From Candidatus Margulisiibacteriota bacterium (GTDB lineage Bacteria > Margulisbacteria > Riflemargulisbacteria > GWF2-39-127), in assembly GCA_003242895.1 (NCBI GenBank), contig QKMY01000031.1:46942-110941 (forward strand): DNA of 64,000 nt, read 5' to 3'. A program made the position numbers and the translations under genes. Below the pieces are notes generated by a model that ran no database searches, was not told where the DNA came from, and worked only from the letters and a program-made list of their open reading frames with translations. Within the stretch, counting starts at the first letter, position 1. Each line of letters starts with the position of its first letter. Below are positions 48,654 through 57,906 of this stretch, one piece after another.

Positions 48654-51443
48654 ATGGAAAATCAGATTTCAATATTTACAAAGCTAAAGAAGAATAACCT
48701 GTCTTCTGTCGCCAGGCAGAAAGGTGAGGTTGCTTTTGTTCTTGCTTTTGATGATAATGGGGCTTTTATTAAAGTTACAGATAAAAAAGGCAACTCTGTT
48801 AATTATGACCAGTATATGTACTACTCCGGTGTAACCAGAGATATTCTCAAGACGCTCGCCCGTTTGCAGGAGAAAAATGCCTTTAAGGTCGATTGGGAAA
48901 ATCCGGAAAATAAAGTATATCTTCATGAGCACGAATATATATTCAATCAATTAGCAGGGTTAGATGATCTTTTTGATGAAAACAAGAAAAAAATAACTTT
49001 CAGCGCTGATCATGGGCATATTGTCCTTATCATTAAAGAGCTTTCATCTCAACAGCTGACCTCCAGTGTTCAATTTTTTATTGATAGCAAATATGCTGAT
49101 TTTAAACTGCTTTCGGAAAGTCATATTCTGTCCGACAATACTATTTATACTGTATTGCCGGCTGGCGAGGCATTTAAGCGTATTCCTGTGTTTACAACTA
49201 CTTTTTCTGCTCAGCAGCTGGAACAGTTTCTTACGCTGTTTTATTCTTGTTTCGATAATATAATTCTGGAATATAAAGATTATCGTTGTACGAAAGGTGA
49301 GCCGGTGCAAGAGGTACCTGCCTTGATCATTGAAGATATCGGTGAAGATAATACATTATATTTGCGTACGGGAAATGTGGTTAAAGGATTCCCGGTAGAG
49401 TTCATGGATAATTACGATGTTGTGAGGGTCGTAACTGAGAACGAGCTGGAAAGGACTTTTGTTATTCATGAAATTAGTCATAGTTCTCGTAATCTGAATC
49501 AGAGTGATTTACAGCATTTGCTAAAAAAATGTCAAAAGGATATTAAAGCAAAAGAAAAAAGCAACTATTATCCGGAGGGCAATTTGTATGTCATTGAAGA
49601 AGCTCTGGCCCATAATTTTATCGTAACTTATTTGCCGCTATTACTGCGGGATTATATGGTTTTTGGCGCTGATAAACTGCGAAAATACAAAATCGTTTCT
49701 GCCAGGCCAAAATTGTCGCTGCAGCTTTCTTATGGAATTGACTTTTTTGAAGGTGATGCGAAGCTTTTTATAGAAGGGGAATCGTTTTCTCTTTTCGAGG
49801 TTATCTCTCAATATCGTAAGAGCGCGTATATTCAGCTTAATGACGGAACTAAAGCTTTGATTGATGACGGATATCTGAAAAAGCTGGAGCGCCTGTTTAA
49901 AAAAGATAAAAAGAAAGTAAAAATTTCTTTTTTTGACATGCCTTTTTTAGATGAGTTGATTGACGAAAGAATAGCTTCTGAGGAGCTTAATAAACCGCGT
50001 GAGATTTTTGAAGGATTCAATAAAATACAGGCATCAATATTAAAACTTCCTAAGCTCGGAATAACACTTCGCGATTACCAGAAGCGAGGGGTCAAGTGGC
50101 TCCGGTATTTACATCAAAATTCTCTTGGCGGGTGCCTTGCTGATGATATGGGGCTTGGTAAAACTGCGCAGGCAATAACTTTACTTTCACTGGTATATCC
50201 TAAAGAAAAATCTCCATCGATGATTGTTTTGCCGCAGACTCTTTTGTTTAACTGGGAGAATGAGCTTAAAAAAGTTAATCAGGAACTTACTTACAAGCTA
50301 TATTATGGCCCGCAGCGTAATCTGGATGAAGCTTTGAATCATCAATTATTAATTACAACCTATGCTACTCTTCGTAATGATATAGAAAAGCTGAAAGACA
50401 TTAAATTTGCCTATGTGATACTTGACGAATCCCAGCATATTAAGAACATTCATTCTCAGACGGCTAAAGCAGTAATGCTGCTCAACAGTAAGCATAGGCT
50501 GGCAATAAGCGGAACCCCTGTAGAGAATAATCTCGGGGAGCTGTATTCACTCTTCCGATTCCTTAATCCTTCCATGTTCGGCAGTCTGAATGATTTTAAT
50601 GATCTCTATGCTGTACCGATACAGAAAGATAATAATAAGGATGTTATGCATGAGCTGAAGCGAAAAATCTATCCGTTTATTATGAGAAGATTAAAAAAAG
50701 AAGTGGCTACAGAATTGCCGGAAAAAATTGAACAGATACTGTATGTCGAGATGTCTGAGCAGCAGAAGAAATTGTATGCAGAAAGGCTTAGCTATTTTAC
50801 TCAGAGTATCAATGCTCAGATAGTAAAAAACGGAGTCAACAGGTCCCAGTTTTTTATTCTGCAAGCGTTGACTGAGTTGCGCCGTATCGCATCAACACCA
50901 GAAGCTTTTAGCGATGGCAGGATAGTTTCTCCCAAGCGGGATCTGCTGGTTGAGAATATTCTCGATGCAGCGTTAAACGGACACAAGGTCCTTGTATTTG
51001 CAGGGTTTATTAATGCGCTTGAAAACATTGCCGATGATCTTGATCGTCATTCTATTTCTTATGTTTTCATGACAGGAGAAACTAAAAATCGCAGAGAACT
51101 TGTTGATAGGTTCCAGAATGACCAGGAAACAAAAGTATTTTTGATGACGTTAAAAACCGGAGGTGTCGGCATAAATCTTACAGCAGCCGATCATGTTTTT
51201 ATCTATGATCCCTGGTGGAATAATTCTGCTGAAAACCAGGCAATAGATCGTACTCACCGTATCGGGCAAGATAAAACGGTTTTCAGCTATAAGCTTATCA
51301 CCAGAGGCACGATAGAAGAAAAAATACTGATACTTCAAGAAAAGAAAAACGAGATATTCCAGCAATTGATTTCATCTGATGCCGGTTCTCTTAAGTCGCT
51401 CTCGCAGGAAGATATCGATTTTATTTTCACCAGGGAGAGCTAG
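48654..51443 (+). CDS. SNF2-family DEAD/DEAH-box helicase
   Basis: 929 residues. The C-terminal half is a complete SNF2 motor: GCLADDMGLGKTAQAITLL (motif I, about residues 490-510), LLITTYATLRND (Ia region), VILDESQHIKN (motif II, DESQ), AISGTPVENNL (III), MTLKTGGVGINLTAADHVFIYDPWWN (V) and AIDRTHRIGQDK (VI). The first 470 residues contain no SWIM finger that I can see and are unlike standard HelZ/SWI2 N-termini. The next gene begins 4 bp downstream and encodes an unrecognised 618-residue partner. The pair is a candidate nucleic-acid-remodelling or defence module, but this is unproven. No ribosome site is clear. Confidence 0.88.
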   Translation: MENQISIFTKLKKNNLSSVARQKGEVAFVLAFDDNGAFIKVTDKKGNSVNYDQYMYYSGVTRDILKTLARLQEKNAFKVDWENPENKVYLHEHEYIFNQLAGLDDLFDENKKKITFSADHGHIVLIIKELSSQQLTSSVQFFIDSKYADFKLLSESHILSDNTIYTVLPAGEAFKRIPVFTTTFSAQQLEQFLTLFYSCFDNIILEYKDYRCTKGEPVQEVPALIIEDIGEDNTLYLRTGNVVKGFPVEFMDNYDVVRVVTENELERTFVIHEISHSSRNLNQSDLQHLLKKCQKDIKAKEKSNYYPEGNLYVIEEALAHNFIVTYLPLLLRDYMVFGADKLRKYKIVSARPKLSLQLSYGIDFFEGDAKLFIEGESFSLFEVISQYRKSAYIQLNDGTKALIDDGYLKKLERLFKKDKKKVKISFFDMPFLDELIDERIASEELNKPREIFEGFNKIQASILKLPKLGITLRDYQKRGVKWLRYLHQNSLGGCLADDMGLGKTAQAITLLSLVYPKEKSPSMIVLPQTLLFNWENELKKVNQELTYKLYYGPQRNLDEALNHQLLITTYATLRNDIEKLKDIKFAYVILDESQHIKNIHSQTAKAVMLLNSKHRLAISGTPVENNLGELYSLFRFLNPSMFGSLNDFNDLYAVPIQKDNNKDVMHELKRKIYPFIMRRLKKEVATELPEKIEQILYVEMSEQQKKLYAERLSYFTQSINAQIVKNGVNRSQFFILQALTELRRIASTPEAFSDGRIVSPKRDLLVENILDAALNGHKVLVFAGFINALENIADDLDRHSISYVFMTGETKNRRELVDRFQNDQETKVFLMTLKTGGVGINLTAADHVFIYDPWWNNSAENQAIDRTHRIGQDKTVFSYKLITRGTIEEKILILQEKKNEIFQQLISSDAGSLKSLSQEDIDFIFTRES

Positions 51444-51446
51444 TTT

Positions 51447-53303
51447 ATGCAAAAAAAAAACACTAAAGATGTCGAAACTTTAGCATACGAATTATTTAAC
51501 GCCTACAGTTATTTTACGTTGAAAAAGATCTATAATCATTATCTTTTACCTATAATAGAAAAAGAAGCAGCTACACAGCCATGGTTAATTAAGAACATCC
51601 ATGGTTTGCATGACGCATTATCCAGTCAGACACAGTCTAATGCAGTAGGGCTTGCAAGGAACTGGGCTGTTTTCTTTACGGAACAAGTCCTCGTTGATAA
51701 ATTCATTAAAGCTTTACCCGAAAATGCTTCCAGGCTTCTTAATCTTTATCTGTGGTACCCCTCTCTCTATATGAGTATTGGGCTCGCTGATAAAATTGTT
51801 GGATCGGATATTTTTAAATCAAACTATGACAAAAATCTTAAGGATGAGTTCGCTTTATTTATTATTGATTCAAGCTACTCATATAAGGGGAGTTATCGAA
51901 CTGATTTTTATATTAATATACCGGGAGAACTAAGGACGGCATTAAAAAAATCATCTTCCAGACCAGCTGATTATGAATTGCATTTCGAAGAGGGACATGC
52001 GCAGACGAGTTATGAGTTTGCTGATCAGAACGAAATAGTAGTTATGTTGCAGCAGCTTCAAAAATTTATTGAACTTGGGCAATTGCAGTATACAGCACAG
52101 AAGATTATTTCACAAAAAAGTTTGAATGCCGCATCTAAGGCTTTCGGGTTAAAGGAATTTTTTTCTTCGGAGAGCGGTATAAAAGGGTCTACTACGTTTT
52201 TACGCATGGCGTGGCTATTAAATATCCTTCAGTTATTTGAGCCTAGTCATGACTATCAGAATACAGATCCGCTTCAAGTAATAAAAAAGATTTTTGAGAA
52301 TTACACTAGACTGCTGTTTCCGGCTATGCTCCTTCCTCATATGAATGGGTTAGGAAATAATCAATACTTGGTATTACAGGAGGGTGTGCCTTTAAATGAG
52401 TCAATTGTCGCTCTATTAAAGACGTTTACCCCAGGGGCCTGGGTTAACATCGAACATATTATCCGTATTATTTCATACCGCAACTATGATACTGCTTCCG
52501 GCCAGTATCGGTTTTATGAATCGCTCACAAGCATCCCTCTTACCCATGATAAGTTCCATTATAATCAGAAGTCTCAAGACATTAATCGTTTTGAGTTCTT
52601 GTTTGTAGTAACTATCCCTATGATCAAGGCCCATTTTTTTGCGTTGGCATCTTTGGGATTGATTGATATAGCCTATGATAATTCTCCGGATACTATAACG
52701 CTCGAATGCGGCAGAGTTGTTAACCTTCAAAAATCCAACCCTTACCTTGGGCTTCGGTATATCAGGTTAAATCAAATTGGAGCTTATGCTCTCGGGCTGG
52801 AGAAATCGATTGATATCAATTTTTCGACGGAAGACAGTGTTTTTGTGCTTGATCACCATGTATTGCATTTATCTATCATTGGAGGAAACAGTAAGATTAA
52901 AAACCTGATAGCGGCTAAATATGGCTTTCTTTTAAGTGAAAATAAATATAAAGTAAATCGTATTTCATTTCTTCGCGATTGTTCCAATGAAAACGATGTA
53001 GCTGATAAGATCAAAGCATTTAAAAACGAGATGGAACAGACTTTGCCGGTTATCTGGCAGGATTTTCTCTCGGAAATTTCACAAAAATCATCACCCGTGA
53101 TAATTGATCGGGAGCATGTTGTTTTTAAGATCGGCAAGGATCCTGAATTGGTTCGACTGATTGCTACTGATCCTGAATTGAGTAGTCGCATTCTTAAGGC
53201 GGAAGGATATCATATATTGATCGCCAGATCAGATTTAGCAAATGTAAAAACGCGTCTGCGTAACTTTGGTTACATGCTTCAGGATGAATCGCATAGATTA
53301 TGA
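51447..53303 (+). CDS. Unrecognised partner of the SNF2 helicase
   Basis: 618 residues, no family recognised. It is soluble, rich in helices, and about evenly charged. Aromatic/Leu-rich segments (LLNLYLWYPSLYMSIGLADK; FLRMAWLLNILQLF) alternate with loops, and the end (KIGKDPELVRLIATDPELSSRILKAEGYHILIARSDLANVKTRL) has the look of the C-terminal helicase-associated domain found in XPB-like and transcription-coupled proteins; I cannot establish this. The gene starts 4 bp after the helicase stop, with GGGAGAGC in the stop region serving as ribosome site, so the two are probably made together and may form a complex. Confidence 0.7.
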   Translation: MQKKNTKDVETLAYELFNAYSYFTLKKIYNHYLLPIIEKEAATQPWLIKNIHGLHDALSSQTQSNAVGLARNWAVFFTEQVLVDKFIKALPENASRLLNLYLWYPSLYMSIGLADKIVGSDIFKSNYDKNLKDEFALFIIDSSYSYKGSYRTDFYINIPGELRTALKKSSSRPADYELHFEEGHAQTSYEFADQNEIVVMLQQLQKFIELGQLQYTAQKIISQKSLNAASKAFGLKEFFSSESGIKGSTTFLRMAWLLNILQLFEPSHDYQNTDPLQVIKKIFENYTRLLFPAMLLPHMNGLGNNQYLVLQEGVPLNESIVALLKTFTPGAWVNIEHIIRIISYRNYDTASGQYRFYESLTSIPLTHDKFHYNQKSQDINRFEFLFVVTIPMIKAHFFALASLGLIDIAYDNSPDTITLECGRVVNLQKSNPYLGLRYIRLNQIGAYALGLEKSIDINFSTEDSVFVLDHHVLHLSIIGGNSKIKNLIAAKYGFLLSENKYKVNRISFLRDCSNENDVADKIKAFKNEMEQTLPVIWQDFLSEISQKSSPVIIDREHVVFKIGKDPELVRLIATDPELSSRILKAEGYHILIARSDLANVKTRLRNFGYMLQDESHRL

Positions 53304-53445
53304 ACGGATAGAAAGTTAGAAACTTTTCGTACTTTTGTACGATATTATATTAGGTAAGATGTAATTTTAGATCTTAGCTATAGGGATTAATCCTAGCTGC
53401 GTAAGTTTATTTATACGTATTTGTGCGGGGAGGCTCTTAAATAAC

Positions 53446-54030
53446 ATGAACAAGAAACTATTAGCTAGTGATGAAAAAATTTTAAAAGAACGATTATTTG
53501 GGATTACTGGTTATAACAAATCCAGTATAAGAAGGGATTCCACTATAGGAAACTTCGTTGATCCTCTGCTTATTGATCATGGTAATACTAGCTGTGCTGA
53601 ATTATTTATCAGAATTGCTAAGCCGAAGCAGAACGATTTCATTCTTGATGTCGGAGCAAGAGAGAATAAATTTATTGATATTTTACAAGATCAGAAATAT
53701 AAAAATTCTTATGGTATTGATACAAATTCAAAAATTACAAAAAGTCGATATGGGGTGCAAATGAATGTCATGGATATGCCGGAGAATAATCAGTTTAATA
53801 TTGTTTGTTTTTCTGGATTGCTTGATTATTTCGAAGGCGGATGGTTTGATAACGGATATGCTACATCATTAGAATCATTAGCAAATAAATTAGACAATTT
53901 ATTAGTGGCATCCGGGAATATAGTTTTTGGATCTTTAGAATCAGGAAGAGATGAATTCCTGGATATATTTAATAAAAAAGGTTATACAATAACTAAAACT
54001 TCAGCTTTGATACTTCTACAAAAACCTTAA
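53446..54030 (+). CDS. SAM-methyltransferase-like protein
   Basis: 194 residues. FILDVGARENKFIDIL resembles motif I of class I methyltransferases with Gly-x-Gly changed to Gly-Ala-Arg; SYGIDTNSKI is motif II-like and QFNIVCFSGLLDYFEGGWFDNG sits where motif IV is expected. The lack of the canonical glycines makes SAM binding uncertain. GGGAGG lies about 10 bases before the ATG. It is alone, between the helicase pair and the cupin gene. Confidence 0.6.
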   Translation: MNKKLLASDEKILKERLFGITGYNKSSIRRDSTIGNFVDPLLIDHGNTSCAELFIRIAKPKQNDFILDVGARENKFIDILQDQKYKNSYGIDTNSKITKSRYGVQMNVMDMPENNQFNIVCFSGLLDYFEGGWFDNGYATSLESLANKLDNLLVASGNIVFGSLESGRDEFLDIFNKKGYTITKTSALILLQKP

Positions 54031-54210
54031 GTAGTATATTTGGGCCTACCGTATAAGCAGCTATAGAAAATTGTTAATAGCTTATCTGTGTATCCCTTAG
54101 TATATCTTTTCGGGGGGATGGGCAAAAATACCCAGGTTGTGAACTGATTCTTCCTTATCACTAAAATATATTCTCATTTAAAACTCAAACGAATTATATT
54201 GGTTTAATTA

Positions 54211-54219
54211 TGATATACT
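54211..54219 (+). promoter_or_regulatory. Extended -10 promoter candidate for the cupin gene
   Basis: TGA followed by TATACT (54214-54219), about 36 bp upstream of the TTG start at 54255. No clear -35 box. The 224-bp gap 54031-54254 contains nothing else that I recognise. Confidence 0.35.
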
Positions 54220-54254
54220 TTTAATGTAGATCAATTGAATTATGGAGCACTACC

Positions 54255-54632
54255 TTGAATAACGAATATCAACGTGAATATCTTGTTAATGTCGGTGAAC
54301 GTCCCTGGGGAACGTATTATGTTTTAGCAAATGAAGTAGACCACAAAGTAAAACGTATTGTTGTTTACCCGCATAAGCGATTAAGTCTTCAGAGGCATAA
54401 ATTAAGGGAAGAACATTGGTTTATCTTGAAAGGCGAAGCATTAGTTGCTATTGATAAAAAACAATCGGTGCTTAATCCTAAAGAGTTCATTGATATTCCC
54501 CGAGGTACCATCCATAGAATAACCAATAATACCGATGAAGATCTCGTCTTTATAGAAGTACAAACAGGTGATTACTTTGGCGAAGATGATATTGAGCGAT
54601 TAGAAGACGATTACCATCGAATTGAGCAATAA
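54255..54632 (+). CDS. Cupin, mannose-6-phosphate isomerase type II-like
   Basis: 125 residues matching the isolated C-terminal domain of ManC/AlgA: ERPWGTYYVL, HKVKRIVVYPHKRLSLQRH, EEHWFILKGEALV, IDIPRGTIHRITNNT and FIEVQTGDYFGEDDIERLEDDY. Catalyses mannose-6-phosphate/fructose-6-phosphate interconversion in the family, but stand-alone versions may act on other sugars. The start codon is TTG, preceded by GGAG at 54244-54247. Its neighbours are not mannose genes. Confidence 0.87.
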   Translation: MNNEYQREYLVNVGERPWGTYYVLANEVDHKVKRIVVYPHKRLSLQRHKLREEHWFILKGEALVAIDKKQSVLNPKEFIDIPRGTIHRITNNTDEDLVFIEVQTGDYFGEDDIERLEDDYHRIEQ

Positions 54633-54679
54633 TAAATTATACAATTGAAACAACGAAATATTATTGTTATATTTATTAT

Positions 54680-55177
54680 ATGGAAAACAATAATTCAAAA
54701 ACAAATATAGAAAATATTAATAAGAACTTGGGCATTAACGATCCTCCCCTAACCATAGGAAACTTATCTGCATCCAAAGAAAAACGACCGGATTCTATCA
54801 AAACAATTCTCTTTGTTGACGACCATAAATTTATCATTAGAAATTTAAGAAATAAATTAGAAGCTATTGGGTATAAGGTCTATTCAGCCTATAACGGACA
54901 AGAAGCTGTTGACGAGTATTTTAAGATAAAACCGGATATCGTTTTCCTGGATGTAGTAATGCCGGTGAAAGATGGAATAACTGCTTTAAAAGAAATAAAG
55001 CGGATTGTGCCAACAAGCAAAATCGTAATGATGTCCGGACTCGGATTTGATGACGAAATAGCTGAAAACATCAAAATCCTCGGCTTGGTTGAAAAAGGTG
55101 CGGATGGATTTCTTATTAAGCCGGTTAACGTTGTCAGTATTAACAAAAAAGTTTGGGATTTAGCCGTTAACAGTTAG
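54680..55177 (+). CDS. Response-regulator receiver-domain protein
   Basis: 165 residues. A 40-residue Asn-rich leader precedes a CheY-like receiver domain: ILFVDDHKFIIRNL (acidic pair Asp-Asp), VFLDVVMPVKDG with the phospho-acceptor Asp near residue 97, and VMMSGLGFDD, then GADGFLIKPV. There is no output domain, so it should act through protein-protein contacts. No cognate kinase is in the window. The stop lies inside the 3' end of the convergent hepT gene, an 18-bp tail-to-tail overlap. Confidence 0.9.
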   Translation: MENNNSKTNIENINKNLGINDPPLTIGNLSASKEKRPDSIKTILFVDDHKFIIRNLRNKLEAIGYKVYSAYNGQEAVDEYFKIKPDIVFLDVVMPVKDGITALKEIKRIVPTSKIVMMSGLGFDDEIAENIKILGLVEKGADGFLIKPVNVVSINKKVWDLAVNS

Positions 55178-55585
55178 ATAGTTATTTTTGATTATTTTAA
55201 GAAAATCAGTAATATCGCCTAAATTATTACTTAATATACTCTTAAGTATCTCAATGTCTAATCTTTGATATTCGTGTATGGATATATTTCTGAAGCCAAC
55301 CATTTTAATTAATTTTGATTTTAAGTTTTCATTAATAACTTTGTGGTCATGGAGTATTTCGATGCTGGCTTTCATAGTATCAGGTAATTGCCAGTTACTT
55401 TCTGCAATAATATGATTTGCAATATCCAGTGATAATTGGATTGTTCTTTGCAAATTAAGGACAAATACATCCTGTATTGTAAAATCTGATAGTTTCGTCG
55501 GATCATCTCCGGTAACCTCGTGTATTCTTTCTAAACATCGATATATAGAATCTATCTTTGATAGCAACACATCATTATCAACCAT
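55160..55585 (-). CDS. hepT: HepT-like HEPN ribonuclease toxin (module F)
   Basis: A 141-residue DUF86/HepT protein: LLSKIDSIYRCLERIHEVTG, LNLQRTIQLSLDIANHIIAE and MVGFRNISIHEYQRLD. The R-N-I-S-I-H-E-Y stretch is the complete R-x4-H-x-Y motif, in which the His/Arg form the RNase centre and the Tyr is AMPylated by MntA. The ATG at 55585 (or 55588) lies inside mntA (8-11 bp overlap). Its 3' end overlaps the response regulator gene. Confidence 0.9.
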   Translation of the reverse strand: MVDNDVLLSKIDSIYRCLERIHEVTGDDPTKLSDFTIQDVFVLNLQRTIQLSLDIANHIIAESNWQLPDTMKASIEILHDHKVINENLKSKLIKMVGFRNISIHEYQRLDIEILKSILSNNLGDITDFLKIIKNNYLTVNG

Positions 55586-55988
55586 CAATTCTCTCCAATA
55601 ATTTTTTTTCTATGATTTTCCTGTTTTCTTTGAGGTCAATATATTTGCTTATTACTGTGGTCTTATATATTTTCGCTTCAAATGAATGATCAGAATATAT
55701 TTCTTTGCCATATCGAATGACTTGATATTGCAAGATATCCGAAATTCCGTTAAGTGAAGTGTAATCTACGTCATATTTAGAAATTTGAGATAGCTCATTT
55801 GAAATATTATAATTATCGACTATCGTAGGTTTGTTTTTATATAATACTGCGATATCGATATCACTTCCTTTGTGCTGTTTGTTTTTTGCATAGGAACCAA
55901 ATAAAAAAATAAGGGTAGGTTTATTGTCCAAATTTTTAAAATAATCTATGGCTTTATCTAATATGACAGTTAATTCGTTTTTTTTCAT
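55578..55988 (-). CDS. mntA: MntA-like AMPylating antitoxin (module F)
   Basis: 136 residues: TLIFLFGSYAKNKQHKGSDIDIAVLY provides the GSxxx and D-x-D motifs, and YDVDYTSLN the third strand. MntA-type proteins transfer AMP to a Tyr of HepT and so neutralise it. First gene of a leftward pair with hepT. The promoter is not clear. Intact, and the most canonical of the MNT/HEPN modules in this window. Confidence 0.9.
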   Translation of the reverse strand: MKKNELTVILDKAIDYFKNLDNKPTLIFLFGSYAKNKQHKGSDIDIAVLYKNKPTIVDNYNISNELSQISKYDVDYTSLNGISDILQYQVIRYGKEIYSDHSFEAKIYKTTVISKYIDLKENRKIIEKKLLERIDG

Positions 55989-56073
55989 TTTTATCTTTTA
56001 TTATGCAATAAATTGTGTGAACTATTGAAACTATTGTAATGGATATTTGATTTTTCTTCAAATAAAATTCCTC

Positions 56074-56082
56074 TGGTATAAT
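56074..56082 (+). promoter_or_regulatory. Extended -10 promoter candidate for the 56185 aminotransferase operon
   Basis: TGG followed by TATAAT (56077-56082), with TTCTTC 17 bp upstream as a poor -35. It lies about 100 bp before the ATG at 56185. The same region is present in mutated form at 46411-46456, where this -10 box is lost. Confidence 0.45.
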
Positions 56083-56184
56083 AAGATAAAAAAATATAAA
56101 ATATTAATTGTCAAAGAAAACAAGAATGTTCACTCTGATACAAAGGAAAAGTCCTGTTATCTACGCATATAGAACGGATATAAA

Positions 56185-57300
56185 ATGATCCCTTTTCATA
56201 AAGCACATATTACGGATGATGAAATTAATGGCGTTATAGAGGCAGTAAGATCAGGCTGGCTGACTATGGGCCCCAAAACGATAGAATTCGAAAAAAAATT
56301 TGGAGAATACATTGGTGTAAAAAACTCCGTATCAATGAACTCCGCAACCGCAGCTCTTCATCTAGCACTCAAGGCAATAGGACTAAAAGCAGAAGATGAA
56401 GTCATTATCCCAACCAATACTTTTATTGCAACAGCCGAAGTAATTACCTATTTTAATGCGATACCGGTGCTATGCGATATAGAACCAGCAACCCATAATA
56501 TAGATTCGCTTAATATTGAAAAGAAAATAACAAAGAAGACAAAGGCTATAATTCCAGTCCATTTTGCGGGGCAACCTTGTGACATGGACGAGATAATGTC
56601 TATTGCAAAAGATAATAATCTCAAGGTTATTGAAGATGCGGCACATGCTATTCCGGCTAGTTACAAAAATCAGAAAATAGGCACCATCGGAGATATCACG
56701 TGCTTTTCATTCTATGCCACAAAAACGTTAGCTACCGGAGAAGGAGGCATGGCGACTACCGATAATGATGAGTATGCCAAACACATGAAAATCAATAGAC
56801 TGCATGGTATCAGCCGGGATGCCTGGGACCGATATACGGCAGCAGGGTCATGGTACTACGAAGTTATTGATAACGGAAATAAATATAACACAACAGATAT
56901 CAATTCTGCACTTGGGTTAGCGCAACTAAAAAAAGTAGAATGGATGCAGGAGCAACGAGCAAAAATAGCAGCAAAATATACAAAAGCATTCACAAATACA
57001 AAAATAGTAACTCCTGTTATTAAAAATAATCGAACGTCGGCATGGCACCTGTATGTTATTAAAGTAGCAAATAGAGACGAGCTTATCGAAAAGTTAAAAG
57101 ACGAGGGAATAGGAACTTCGGTTCATTTCATTCCGGTCCATAGGCATCCTTATTACAAAAATACTTACGATTATAAACAAACTGATTATCCGGTAGCAGA
57201 GGATATATTCCTGCAATCATTATCACTTCCGATATACCCTGGAATGACCGATGAGGATATTGATCGAGTCATTAACAAAGTTATCGAACATGCTAAGTAA
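56185..57300 (+). CDS. DegT/DnrJ/EryC1 sugar aminotransferase
   Basis: 371 residues: IPFHKAHITDDEINGVIEAVRSGWLTMGPKTIEFE is the usual start of PglE/ArnB/PseC-like enzymes, followed by NSATAALHLAL, EDAAHAIPA and SFYATKTLATGEGGM with the PLP Lys near residue 181. The end matches HFIPVHRHPYY. It makes an amino sugar from a keto-nucleotide sugar. With the next gene, a WcaJ-type transferase (11-bp overlap), it resembles the PglE-PglC arrangement for a 4-amino-sugar, but the needed dehydratase is not present. A decayed duplicate of the start is at 46536. Confidence 0.88.
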   Translation: MIPFHKAHITDDEINGVIEAVRSGWLTMGPKTIEFEKKFGEYIGVKNSVSMNSATAALHLALKAIGLKAEDEVIIPTNTFIATAEVITYFNAIPVLCDIEPATHNIDSLNIEKKITKKTKAIIPVHFAGQPCDMDEIMSIAKDNNLKVIEDAAHAIPASYKNQKIGTIGDITCFSFYATKTLATGEGGMATTDNDEYAKHMKINRLHGISRDAWDRYTAAGSWYYEVIDNGNKYNTTDINSALGLAQLKKVEWMQEQRAKIAAKYTKAFTNTKIVTPVIKNNRTSAWHLYVIKVANRDELIEKLKDEGIGTSVHFIPVHRHPYYKNTYDYKQTDYPVAEDIFLQSLSLPIYPGMTDEDIDRVINKVIEHAK

Positions 57301-57904
57301 ACTATATCTGTCCATAGGCAAAATTATTATAGATTTTTTCTTCGCGTTTATCGGAGTATTGTTACTTGTTCCTGTATTTATGTTCCTAGCTTTATTAATA
57401 AAGCTTACTTCGAAGGGTCCGGCATTATTTAAGCAGACCAGGCTCGGGAAAAACTTCAAGCCGTTCACTCTGTATAAATTCAGGTCTATGATTGTTGACG
57501 CGCCAAAGCTTGGTCCGGGCGTTACGAGTGCTGATGATCCAAGGATTACCAGGGTTGGGAAATTCTTGAGAAAAACGAAACTTGATGAACTTCCTCAATT
57601 GATCAATGTCATTAAAGGCGACATGTCGCTTGTGGGGCCCCGGCCCGAGTTAACAGCTTACATAAATGAGTATAAAGAAGAGTATAGAACTGTTTTGTCT
57701 ATAAGACCCGGTATAACGGATTATGCTGCAATCGAATTTCGTGATGAAGAGAACATTTTAAATAATTATTCAGATAAAGAAAAAGCTTATTTAGAAATTG
57801 TTTTACCTAAAAAAATTACACTTTATAAAAAGTATATAAATAAGATAAGCATGGTTACAGACTTGAGAATTATACTTCTGACATTAAAGAAAATTATTGG
57901 ATAA
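57290..57904 (+). CDS. Undecaprenyl-phosphate sugar-1-phosphate transferase (WcaJ/PglC family)
   Basis: 204 residues. One hydrophobic segment (IIIDFFFAFIGVLLLVPVFMFLALLI), then the Bac_transf core: LFKQTRLGKNFKPFTLYKFRSM, DPRITRVGKFLRKTKLDELPQLINVIKGDMSLVGPRPE, RPGITDYAAI. The short size with a single N-terminal segment is like PglC rather than WcaJ. It puts a sugar-1-phosphate on undecaprenyl phosphate and so is a second possible initiating enzyme next to the WecA/WbpL-like one at 39937. ATG 57290 overlaps the preceding stop; the open frame before it is not needed. Confidence 0.92.
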   Translation: MLSKLYLSIGKIIIDFFFAFIGVLLLVPVFMFLALLIKLTSKGPALFKQTRLGKNFKPFTLYKFRSMIVDAPKLGPGVTSADDPRITRVGKFLRKTKLDELPQLINVIKGDMSLVGPRPELTAYINEYKEEYRTVLSIRPGITDYAAIEFRDEENILNNYSDKEKAYLEIVLPKKITLYKKYINKISMVTDLRIILLTLKKIIG

Positions 57905-57906
57905 TA

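Noticed and set aside
53327..53400. CGTAC/GTACG and AGCTA/TAGCT inverted repeats between the helicase partner and the next gene
   Set aside because: Stems are short or bulged and no T-run follows; not strong enough to call a terminator or operator.
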